The notes under the pieces are model-generated. The model was not told where the DNA came from. It saw nothing but the letters and a program-made list of their open reading frames with translations, and did no database searches. A program made the translations under genes and the position numbers. A stretch of DNA of 8,288 bases from Chloroflexota bacterium (GTDB taxonomy: Bacteria > Chloroflexota > DTOL01 > JACQYG01): the NCBI GenBank assembly GCA_016208345.1, contig JACQYG010000354.1, positions 1 to 8,288 of the forward strand, read 5' to 3'. Below are positions 1 to 7,530 of this stretch, one piece after another. The stretch's first letter is position 1, and each line of letters begins with the position of its first letter.

Positions 1-660
1 ATCCTTTACCGGTAAAGAAACGAAGGCCTCCACCAACCTGGCCAGATTTTTGCGCGGCTGCAGGGTGCCCACGGAGAGGAAATAGTCGCCTTGTATCCCG
101 TACCGTCTCTTCACCACGTCGATCTCAGCCGGGTTTTTCATCGGGCCTAGATCCTGATCCACGCCCAGATACACCACCCGGATTTTCTAGGGGGGGATGT
201 GATATGCCCTAACCAGGTCCTGTTTCGTGGTCTGGGAATCGACGATGACCAGGGTAGCCGCCCTGGCGTTGTACCCGGTGGACCAATTCAGGTACCATCG
301 ATCGACCGGACGGTGGGCTTGGGGCTCGTAAAGGTAGCCCAGGTCATGGACGGTGACCACCGAGCGTTTGGGGTGAACCAACGGTAGGACGTGGGCGGGA
401 ACGAAGAGGACATCAGGCGGGTGGAGAGCCATCTCCCAGGACAGGCGCAAATGGGTCCACAACCGGGGAAACGGCATCACCCGCAGGCGGGTCAACGCCA
501 AGGAAGGCGAGAGCGCGGGAGGCAGCGGGCTACGGAGGTACAAGGTATACTCGTTATGCCGGTCGATGCTCAAGAGGTGCCTGATCAGATGATAGGAATA
601 CCCCTCGGTGCCCGTGCGCTCAGTCGTCGCCACGCGGCTGGCATCAATGCCGATGCGCAT
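1..660 (-). pseudogene. GT4-family glycosyltransferase, N-terminal half, interrupted by an in-frame amber codon and cut by the window edge
   Basis: The gene reads leftwards from ATG at 660, with a GAGG ribosome binding site at 666-669, 5 nt upstream. The first 157 codons give MRIGIDASR, a TGTEGYSYHLIRHLL segment, an acceptor-domain Rossmann stretch (VLFVPAHVLPL, VVTVHDLGY) and VIVDSQTTKQDLVRAYHIPP. All fit the N-terminal domain of GT-B fold, GT4-type sugar transferases, which act on nucleotide sugars at the cytoplasmic membrane face. At 187-189 there is a TAG. The same frame then runs on for 62 codons without a stop to base 1: KIRVVYLGVD, then YFLSVGTLQPRKNLARLVEAF, the classic start of the donor-binding C-terminal domain. 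Both sides therefore belong to one gene, and a single GAG-to-TAG change (the usual IPPEKI) explains the break. A sequencing error is possible. The acceptor and donor sugars cannot be told. The gene is divergent from groES. Confidence 0.85.
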
Positions 661-682
661 GCGAACCTCTGCTTTCTTTAAC

Positions 683-714
683 TAGTGGGGGCGGAGGGCC
701 CTCCGCCCCCACTA
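683..714. repeat. Perfect 32-bp GC-rich palindrome
   Basis: The 16-bp arms at 683-698 and 699-714 are exact reverse complements with no spacer. The core is GGGGGCGGAGGG against its complement. It lies just upstream of the glycosyltransferase start on the minus strand and about 150 bp upstream of the groES promoter. No T-run follows on either strand, so it is not a typical intrinsic terminator. It may belong to a dispersed palindromic repeat family or extrude as a cruciform; its function is unknown. Confidence 0.8.
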
Positions 715-860
715 TAACCAAACAAGCATCTGCTGTCAAGGCTGGAGGGGAGGGCAGCAGCCCAACCACGTTAGGCGGCGTAACATATCGAAAACAAGAG
801 CTTTTAATACATTCAAGCAGCAATTAGCCGCTAATATGGCGTATTTACCCGCAGGTGAAT
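715..860. other. Gene-free stretch upstream of the groES promoter
   Basis: No credible coding region, RNA gene or recognised operator was seen. The only structure is a 13-bp palindrome at 823-835, ATTAGC-C-GCTAAT, which superficially resembles close-set halves of a CIRCE element but lacks the ACTC/GAGT portions. A promoter for the divergent glycosyltransferase should lie here, but no convincing -35/-10 pair was found on the minus strand. Confidence 0.4.
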
Positions 861-889
861 TTGCCTAACCTTGCGGTCTAGGCTATATT
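861..889 (+). promoter_or_regulatory. Predicted sigma70-type promoter of groES-groEL
   Basis: A -35 box TTGCCT (861-866) and a -10 box TATATT (884-889) are separated by exactly 17 nt. The predicted transcription start, about 896, falls at the edge of the CIRCE operator, the arrangement expected for HrcA repression. The leader to the groES ATG would be about 86 nt. Confidence 0.7.
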
Positions 890-896
890 ATACGCG

Positions 897-923
897 TTAG
901 CACTCTGATACCGAGAGTGCTAA
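897..923 (+). promoter_or_regulatory. CIRCE operator (HrcA binding site), perfect match
   Basis: TTAGCACTC at 897-905 and GAGTGCTAA at 915-923 form a perfect 9-bp inverted repeat around a 9-nt spacer, identical to the CIRCE consensus. In the known system the HrcA repressor binds this element and is kept active by GroEL, so free chaperonin turns down its own operon. The site directly follows the predicted start of transcription. hrcA itself is not in the window. Confidence 0.97.
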
Positions 924-968
924 TTCGTCGATGGAGCATGGCCGATCGACACAAAAAATCTTCAGAGT

Positions 969-975
969 AAGGAGG
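969..975 (+). promoter_or_regulatory. Ribosome binding site that fixes the groES start
   Basis: AAGGAGG at 969-975 lies 7 nt before ATG 983. An in-frame TTG at 977 begins only 1 nt after the site, which is too close for initiation, so ATG 983 is the start. Confidence 0.85.
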
Positions 976-982
976 TTTGCAA

Positions 983-2975
<1,993 letters not shown>

Positions 2976-3014
2976 GCGCCGTTCTCACCAGCAAATCGCC
3001 CAACGCGGACGACA

Positions 3015-3045
3015 CCCCAAGTCCCGACATAGTCGGGACTTGGGG
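3015..3045. repeat. 14-bp perfect inverted repeat downstream of groEL
   Basis: CCCCAAGTCCCGAC (3015-3028) and its exact complement GTCGGGACTTGGGG (3032-3045) flank a 3-nt loop ATA. The hairpin is about 40 bp after the groEL stop. No T-run follows, so it is a poor classical terminator. It may instead protect the groESL mRNA 3' end or be a copy of a dispersed palindromic repeat. Confidence 0.75.
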
Positions 3046-3084
3046 ACCCCGGGAGAGTTGGGCTCCTAGCCGTCGTTTTACCTT

Positions 3085-3112
3085 GGGTAGCAGGCCAATC
3101 GCATTGGCCGTC
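3085..3112. repeat. 28-bp repeat, copy 1, with GGCCAAT-CGC-ATTGGCC hairpin
   Basis: This copy matches 3182-3209 at 27 of 28 positions (T/A difference at the fourth base). Its core at 3093-3109 is a 7-bp perfect inverted repeat around a CGC loop. It lies 19 bp before the terminator hairpin. The two direct copies bracket the terminator. Confidence 0.85.
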
Positions 3113-3131
3113 CAGAAGCGAAGGTTCAGCC

Positions 3132-3162
3132 AAAAGCCCCCGCCGGATTGCGGGGGCTTTTT
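3132..3162. terminator. Strong intrinsic terminator between convergent groEL and the kinase gene
   Basis: AAAAGCCCCCGC (3132-3143) pairs perfectly with GCGGGGGCTTTT (3150-3161) over a 6-nt loop, followed by one more T at 3162. The plus-strand transcript ends in a T-tract of five, and the minus-strand transcript ends in four T from the left-arm A-run. It can therefore serve groEL and, from the other side, the kinase gene whose stop lies about 100 bp away. Confidence 0.9.
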
Positions 3163-3181
3163 CGTTCGTGCCCTCTTACTA

Positions 3182-3209
3182 GGGAAGCAGGCCAATCGCA
3201 TTGGCCGTC
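3182..3209. repeat. 28-bp repeat, copy 2
   Basis: This is the direct copy of 3085-3112 with one mismatch, carrying the same 17-bp hairpin core at 3190-3206. A weaker look-alike (TTGGCAAATCGCTGGC) begins at 3211 and may be a decayed third copy. The remaining bases up to the kinase stop at 3263 show no further feature. Confidence 0.85.
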
Positions 3210-3262
3210 GTTGGCAAATCGCTGGCGGTGGATTTGAGCCGGGCGGTACCCGTGTCCCTCTT

Positions 3263-5356
3263 CTAGCGGGCTAGGGCCTCCAGGGTGACGTCCACGGTGG
3301 TCGTGCTGTCGGGCTTGACCGTCACGTAGAGCGGGCCCGGGTAAACCAGGTCCCCGGGAAAGTTGTCCGGGTTGAAGGCGATGGCGTAGTCGCCGGCTGG
3401 CAGGTCCCAAGACGCTTTGCCAGAGCGGTCTGTCGGCCGACCCATGCTAGGGTCCGGCGGCCCCATGGGCTGGCCTTTGAACACCGCTACGCCCAGGTCA
3501 ACCATGGGGCTACCGTCGGGCTTAAGGACCTTGATGGCCAGGGACTGTTTTCCGGGCACTACGTTCACCTTGGCCGGTGGAGGTGGCCCCATGGGCGGGC
3601 CGCCGGGCTGATACAAGCCTTTCGTCGTCAACTTCAGGATAGCCTCGGTGGTGCCCTCCTTGGCCACGTTCACCTCCATTGGTTGCCACGGGTAGGCCAG
3701 GTCAGCGAGAAAGTTGTCCCGGTTGAAGCCGATCCAGTACCGGCCGGAGGGCACCTTGAAGAAGGCCACTCCGTCGCTATCGGTCGTGAATCCGCCGACA
3801 TCAGGCGGCCCCTGGGGCGCTGACTTCCACAAATCCACCTCCAGGCCTTTCAGGGGCCTGCCATCTGGGCCACGCAGGCGGACCTTCAGGCCCACGTCCC
3901 CCTCGGGCCGGACGTTAACCTCAAGCGACGCGCCCGGGGGACCCTGCTGGGAGGCAGGTATCTTGATCGCCACCTCGGTGGTCCCCTCTCGGGACACCGA
4001 AACCGAGGCCGGCATGGGATAGACCAGGTCAGCGGGGAAGCCGTAGGCATTGAAGCCGACCCAGTATTCCCCTGGCTCCACCTTGAAGGAGACTACCCCA
4101 TCCTGACCAGTGCGCATGGACCCGGCGTCGGGCGGCTTCTGTCCCGTGGGCGCCGACTTCCACAGGTCCACCTCCAGGTCGGCCATCGGCCCGCCCGTCG
4201 GCCCCAGGAGCTTGACCTTCAGCCCCACCTCCCCCGGCAGCACTTTCACCTCCATGGACATGGGCTGAGCCGGGCCGGTGCCTTGTATCGGAGGTCCAGG
4301 CTGGGCCTGGGCCGTGGGCCCCGCGGGGTAGTACGGCGGCGGGCTCGGGCCCCTGGCCTGCAGGCCCACCATCACCCCGCCACCCAGGATCGCTGCCCCA
4401 ACCAGCAGGCCCGCCAGGGCCGCCAGCCAGGAGGGGATATGCCTGGGGGCGGGGGCCGCCTCAGGGACTGCTGCCCGGACTGGCGTGGCGGCCACGGGCG
4501 GCGGGGTCGGCGCGGCCACCGGTATTGCCACGGGCTCGCCGCTCACCGCCTGGCCCAGGGCGGCGGCTAAGGCTCCGGCGGTCTGGTAACGGTCCCCCGG
4601 GGCCTTGGCCAGGGCCTTGATGATCACGCGCTCGGCGGCCTCGGGCAGGTCCGGGACCACCTGGCTGGGCAGGGGCAGGGGCGCCGAGATGTGCTTGAGC
4701 ACCACCGCCAACGGCGTGTCGGCGTCGAACGGCGGCTGCCCGGTGAGCATCTCGTAGAGCACCACGCCCAGGGAGTAGATGTCGCTGCGGGCATCCACCG
4801 CCTCGCCCTGGGCCTGCTCCGGCGACATGTACTGTGGCGTGCCCACCATGCGCCCGGTCTGGGTGAGCGCGCTGGTGGCCGAGACCATCTTGGCGATGCC
4901 GAAGTCGGTGAGGAGGACCCAGTCTGAAGAGGTGAGCAGGATATTGGCGGGCTTGATGTCCCGGTGGACGATGCCCTGGCCGTGGGCGTAGTCCAGGGCC
5001 GCGGCTACCTGGGAGATCACCCTGATGGTGAAGGATAGGTCGGCGGGCTGGCCCAGTTGTCCTTTGAGGGCGCCGCCGGAGATGTACTGCATCACGATGT
5101 AGGCGACGTCGCCCTCCCAGCCAAAATCGTACACCGGGACGATGTTGGGGTGCTGGAGGCCGGCAATGGCGGTGGCCTCGCGCTTGAAACGTCTGATGAA
5201 GGCGGGGTCCTCGGTAAAGGCCGAGGCCAGCACCTTGATCGCCACATAGCGCTCCAGGGAGGGCTGGTAGGCCTTGTACACAGTGGCCATGCCGCCCCGG
5301 CCCAACTGCTCGATGATGCGATACTGGCCCAGGGTGCGGCCCACCAGATCAGGCAT
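3263..5356 (-). CDS. Membrane-anchored Ser/Thr protein kinase with three tandem extracytoplasmic repeats
   Basis: The protein is 697 residues from ATG 5356. Start codons at 5368 (GTG), 5365 (GTG) and 5362 (ATG) are in frame, but GGTGG 8 nt before ATG 5356 and the usual MPDLVG opening favour the latter. A Hanks-type kinase domain spans about 12-265: GRGGMATV (19-26), K41 in VAIK, E60, HRDIKPAN (131-138), DFG (151-153), GTPQYMSPEQ (172-181). All catalytic residues are present, and HRD implies activation-loop regulation. An Ala/Pro-rich juxtamembrane linker leads to one membrane helix (about 309-332). The outer part holds a Pro-rich stalk and three related domains (368-466, 477-576, 596-693). 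It therefore resembles PknB/PrkC topology, but with prealbumin- or carboxypeptidase-regulatory-like repeats where PASTA domains usually sit. Such kinases phosphorylate cytoplasmic proteins in response to envelope cues. The ligand here is unknown. It is monocistronic by position. Confidence 0.95.
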   Translation of the reverse strand: MPDLVGRTLGQYRIIEQLGRGGMATVYKAYQPSLERYVAIKVLASAFTEDPAFIRRFKREATAIAGLQHPNIVPVYDFGWEGDVAYIVMQYISGGALKGQLGQPADLSFTIRVISQVAAALDYAHGQGIVHRDIKPANILLTSSDWVLLTDFGIAKMVSATSALTQTGRMVGTPQYMSPEQAQGEAVDARSDIYSLGVVLYEMLTGQPPFDADTPLAVVLKHISAPLPLPSQVVPDLPEAAERVIIKALAKAPGDRYQTAGALAAALGQAVSGEPVAIPVAAPTPPPVAATPVRAAVPEAAPAPRHIPSWLAALAGLLVGAAILGGGVMVGLQARGPSPPPYYPAGPTAQAQPGPPIQGTGPAQPMSMEVKVLPGEVGLKVKLLGPTGGPMADLEVDLWKSAPTGQKPPDAGSMRTGQDGVVSFKVEPGEYWVGFNAYGFPADLVYPMPASVSVSREGTTEVAIKIPASQQGPPGASLEVNVRPEGDVGLKVRLRGPDGRPLKGLEVDLWKSAPQGPPDVGGFTTDSDGVAFFKVPSGRYWIGFNRDNFLADLAYPWQPMEVNVAKEGTTEAILKLTTKGLYQPGGPPMGPPPPAKVNVVPGKQSLAIKVLKPDGSPMVDLGVAVFKGQPMGPPDPSMGRPTDRSGKASWDLPAGDYAIAFNPDNFPGDLVYPGPLYVTVKPDSTTTVDVTLEALAR
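3278..4255 (-). repeat. Three tandem domain repeats inside the kinase gene
   Basis: The coding repeats are at 3959-4255, 3629-3928 and 3278-3571 (order of translation). Each unit of about 100 residues follows one plan: a V.V.PG strand, GL.VKL..P.G.P, DLxVDLWKSAP or equivalent, a Pro/Gly loop, a TD.DG turn, F.V..G.Y.I.FN, a signature F.(A/G)DL.YP, then a final V.V...TTEV strand. Units 1 and 2 are closest (both carry VDLWKSAP); unit 3 has diverged. The plan fits a beta-sandwich of the transthyretin/Cna-B type; this is inferred from pattern alone. Confidence 0.85.
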
Positions 5357-5388
5357 CTTCATCACCACCGATCCCAGCTAATGGTGCA

Positions 5389-5417
5389 ATTATAGCCCGG
5401 ACTTCCTGAGAAATCAA
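5389..5417 (-). promoter_or_regulatory. Predicted sigma70-type promoter of the Ser/Thr kinase gene
   Basis: On the minus strand, TTGATT (5412-5417) and TATAAT (5389-5394) are 17 nt apart. The -10 box is a perfect consensus and the spacing is optimal. The predicted start near 5382 leaves a leader of about 26 nt to ATG 5356. GTG 5368 would have a leader of only about 14 nt, which also argues against that upstream start. Confidence 0.75.
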
Positions 5418-5481
5418 GGACGAGCACCCCTGCCCTCCTCAGAAAGCCAAGGCTTTGGCAAGAAAGGCCACGCTGGAGGAG

Positions 5482-5604
5482 ATTTACTTCATGCCAGCGT
5501 TGCCGTACCTCAAAGCGTCAGGGTACAAGGTGGGCCGGCTGCTGAATTTCGGGGCGAAGGCGCTGGATCAAACGATTGTCCAGTTGAGATCGCTGAAGCA
5601 CTGA
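5482..5604 (+). pseudogene. C-terminal fragment of a GxxExxY-family protein gene
   Basis: The frame ending in TGA at 5602-5604 reads ALPYLKASGYKVGRLLNFGAK and then a Gln/Arg-rich tail, 37 codons from ATG 5491. This matches the C-terminal end of GxxExxY proteins (typically LLNYLKATG..VGLLLNFG), a small family of about 120-130 residues related to PD-(D/E)XK nucleases. The family's N-terminal part, including the GxxExxY motif and the central acidic/ELK residues, is absent. The frame is open upstream only to a TGA at 5407 and the residues there do not resemble the family. It is read here as a decayed remnant. It could also be an unrelated small ORF; no ribosome binding site at a good distance was found other than GGAGGA at 5475-5480, which is 10 nt before the ATG. 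Confidence 0.55.
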
Positions 5605-5608
5605 ACGA

Positions 5609-5661
5609 CACTGAGACCACCGATTCAGTCTGCTCAGTGCTTCTCAGTGACCTCAGTGGTC
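5609..5661. repeat. Short array of TCAGT/CTCAGTG words next to the GxxExxY remnant
   Basis: TCAGT occurs at 5625, 5634, 5644 and 5653, a spacing of 9, 10 and 9 nt; three of the four are CTCAGTG. An inverted copy CACTGAG lies at 5609-5615, followed by GACCAC (5615-5620), which is complementary to GTGGTC at 5656-5661. The pieces can therefore fold into alternative hairpins. It begins 5 bp after the stop of the remnant gene. Confidence 0.65.
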
Positions 5662-5692
5662 CCGCGGCGGTAGGGGTTGGGACGGCGGACGT

Positions 5693-6643
5693 TCAAGGAG
5701 AATATTCTTGGACCCTGTACGTATATCCGTCCTTGATATGCTCTTCTGCTTTTAAATGTTTCATCACGTACTGCCCGCAGTTGCTACCGATGTGGTTTTC
5801 TTCAACCTCCCCAATACTCACGATAACCTCATAGCCGGAGGCACGAAGTTCCTTCACTACTTGATAATCCATTCCTTGCTGGCATGGATCGATATACGAC
5901 GAAAGCCTATTCTTCTTCGCCTGATAAGTTGGATTCAGTGGGGTTATTTTGATCAAGAATATACCAGGAGCAAAATGCTTTAGAAGAATCCCCGGCTCCA
6001 CTGGCATTTCTTCGGCAAGGGCAAAGTTTAAGGTTATCTTCCTGTCGCCCTTTTCATAGAATCGCTCTCCATATTCGGCGATCTTGACAAAATCCCATTT
6101 CCGCACTGGGATTAGCCTATCTCTCAATTTTTCGTCCGTAGTATGGATAGAAAACTGAAGCTGGAATCGTCCTCCGGTGTATCTTTTTTTCTTTATCTCA
6201 ATGAGCCTCTCAAAGAATCTATCGGTGTCGGCGGGAGCAATCGTGGAGAGAGAGGGCATTAGCCCAGCGGCATTATAGCGATGCGGAAGTTCTTCAAGGA
6301 CCTCAAGCGTGTTTAAATTAAAAGAAGGCTCTCCCATCCTGGCGAACTGGATTTTGAATTTTTCTACCGGAATGCTACCATTGGGAAATCTTTTGGTTAC
6401 CAAGAAATCTACCTGGGCGAATATCTCTTCTTTAGATAGTTTTCCCCGGTAATAGCTTCCCGCATCGCACATGAGACACTTTACAGGACAGCCAAACAGG
6501 GTTGATACGATCAAGACCCACTTCTTCTCTCTGGGTAGCGGCGGTTGCACTGATTCCACAAACTCCACCAGCTTCCCTTCTCCGATCTCAGCAATATAAA
6601 CCGTGGCGACATCTTCTGTTCCTGTCGAAGCAAGAACTTTCAT
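5693..6643 (-). CDS. RlmN/Cfr-like radical SAM protein lacking the second catalytic cysteine
   Basis: This 316-residue protein has a radical SAM barrel with CPVKCLMC (C52, C56, C59; the CxxxCxxC that binds the [4Fe-4S] cluster and S-adenosylmethionine). GEP (104-106) lies in an RMGEPSFN context like the GMGEP of RlmN. Further matches are QFSIHTTDEKLRDRLIP (163-179) and the C-terminal IGSNCGQY with C289, matching the methyl-carrying cysteine of RlmN/Cfr (C355 and C338). RlmN/Cfr carry a second essential cysteine seven residues before the first cluster cysteine; here that position is Ile45. The N-terminal helical accessory domain is also missing (the protein is about 70 residues shorter at that end). 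It is thus an RlmN-superfamily paralogue whose chemistry and substrate are unknown, not a routine 23S rRNA/tRNA A2 methylase. The start is firm: GGAGGAGG at 6651-6658, 7 nt upstream. It is the last gene of the operon and overlaps the flavoprotein gene by ATGA. Confidence 0.85.
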   Translation of the reverse strand: MKVLASTGTEDVATVYIAEIGEGKLVEFVESVQPPLPREKKWVLIVSTLFGCPVKCLMCDAGSYYRGKLSKEEIFAQVDFLVTKRFPNGSIPVEKFKIQFARMGEPSFNLNTLEVLEELPHRYNAAGLMPSLSTIAPADTDRFFERLIEIKKKRYTGGRFQLQFSIHTTDEKLRDRLIPVRKWDFVKIAEYGERFYEKGDRKITLNFALAEEMPVEPGILLKHFAPGIFLIKITPLNPTYQAKKNRLSSYIDPCQQGMDYQVVKELRASGYEVIVSIGEVEENHIGSNCGQYVMKHLKAEEHIKDGYTYRVQEYSP

Positions 6644-7530
6644 TTATACGCCTCCTCCAGCCTTCGGTATATCTTCATCGCGGCCATAATTCCGTCCCCT
6701 ACGGCAATCGCGGTCTGTCTAAAGGCACCATTTTTCACATCACCAACAAAATAGAGAACCCCTCTGTTCTCCATTTCACCGGCATTATCCCTTAACTTTT
6801 CTGATAAGAAATCAAGTTGCGGTTCTCTGCCGATGGCAAATACCACAAAGTGGGCGTATAGTTTTGAGATTCCCTCGGGACCCATGCATTCGAGAAGCAT
6901 TCTATTTTGGGAGCCGCTCATAATCCTGGAAATCTCGGTGTTTTCACAATAGGTGATTCTGGGCGATACCCTTGCCCTTTCCCGGAGGATGGGGAGGCAT
7001 TTCACCGCCTCACCTCGATTGAGAATAACAACTTCGTTATTCTTTCCAAGATTCAGGGCATAATCAAAGGCTGCGTCACCGGCTCCGACGATGGCTATCT
7101 TCTTCCTTTTCACTCTAAGGATAGGGTAAATCTCATATAGAATCTTATCTCTAACCCCTTCCGGTAGTTCAAAATCTGTAAATCTCCTTGGTTTAGTCCC
7201 AGAGGCAACTACCACTACCTGCGAATAACAGATTCTTCCCGGGGTCTCTACGAGAAACATCCCGTCTTCCAGGTCAAGTTTTGTCACCTCTTCATAAATG
7301 ACTTTAATTCCACTCTCTCTAAGCTGTTTCTCAAAAAGATTTACAAGGTTCAGGCCCGAAATACCACCCGGAAACCCGGGGTAATTCTCCACCAAATTAG
7401 CATTTCTCAAAAGACCCCCTGTTTCACTTTTTTCAAAAAGGTTGGGGGCTATACCATGGCGTTTGAGTTGTATCGCGGTCGCTGTTCCAGCCGGGCCTGC
7501 CCCGATGATAGCTACATTTTCAGCCTTCAT
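6640..7530 (-). CDS. FAD/NAD(P)-dependent oxidoreductase, thioredoxin-reductase-like, without the redox CxxC
   Basis: This 296-residue protein has two Rossmann motifs: FAD-binding GAGPAG (10-15) with GGLLRNANLVENYPGFPGG after it, and NAD(P)-binding GAGDAA (149-154). Between and after them are ASGTKP (109-114), AIGREP (232-237) and the C-terminal FAD signature FVGDVKNGAFRQTAIAVGDG (261-280). This is the two-domain plan and length of low-molecular-weight thioredoxin reductases and type-2 ferredoxin-NADP reductases. Thioredoxin reductases carry CxxC just before the second Rossmann motif; here that segment (about 128-140) has no cysteine, so thioredoxin reduction by that route is unlikely. A ferredoxin or iron-sulfur partner is more plausible. 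It is the middle gene of the operon: its ATG overlaps the hydrolase stop and its TGA overlaps the radical SAM start, each as ATGA. The physical coupling suggests it serves one of those proteins. Confidence 0.85.
   Translation of the reverse strand: MKAENVAIIGAGPAGTATAIQLKRHGIAPNLFEKSETGGLLRNANLVENYPGFPGGISGLNLVNLFEKQLRESGIKVIYEEVTKLDLEDGMFLVETPGRICYSQVVVVASGTKPRRFTDFELPEGVRDKILYEIYPILRVKRKKIAIVGAGDAAFDYALNLGKNNEVVILNRGEAVKCLPILRERARVSPRITYCENTEISRIMSGSQNRMLLECMGPEGISKLYAHFVVFAIGREPQLDFLSEKLRDNAGEMENRGVLYFVGDVKNGAFRQTAIAVGDGIMAAMKIYRRLEEAYK

Noticed and set aside
187..196. Programmed frameshifting at the run of seven C before the amber codon
   Set aside because: The continuation lies in the same frame, so a plus or minus one shift would lose it, not rescue it.
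187..660. A complete 157-residue protein ending at the TAG
   Set aside because: The conserved donor-domain start continues in the same frame directly after the TAG, so this is an interrupted glycosyltransferase and not a short gene.
977..982. TTG at 977 as an earlier groES start
   Set aside because: It begins only 1 nt after the AAGGAGG ribosome binding site, while ATG 983 has ideal 7-nt spacing and gives the usual groES N-terminus.
4283..4570. Plus-strand open frame of 95 codons opposite the kinase linker
   Set aside because: It is an Arg/Gly-rich shadow of the Pro/Ala-rich membrane-proximal segment of the kinase.
5625..5658. CRISPR-like array
   Set aside because: The repeated word is only 5-7 nt with 9-10 nt periodicity, far below CRISPR repeat and spacer sizes.
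5637..5834. Small plus-strand open frame starting in the CTCAGTG array
   Set aside because: Most of it is antisense to the 3' end of the radical SAM gene and it has no ribosome binding site or family resemblance.
5693..6643. Calling the radical SAM gene rlmN
   Set aside because: The resolving cysteine and the N-terminal accessory domain are missing, so the orthologue name would overstate the evidence.
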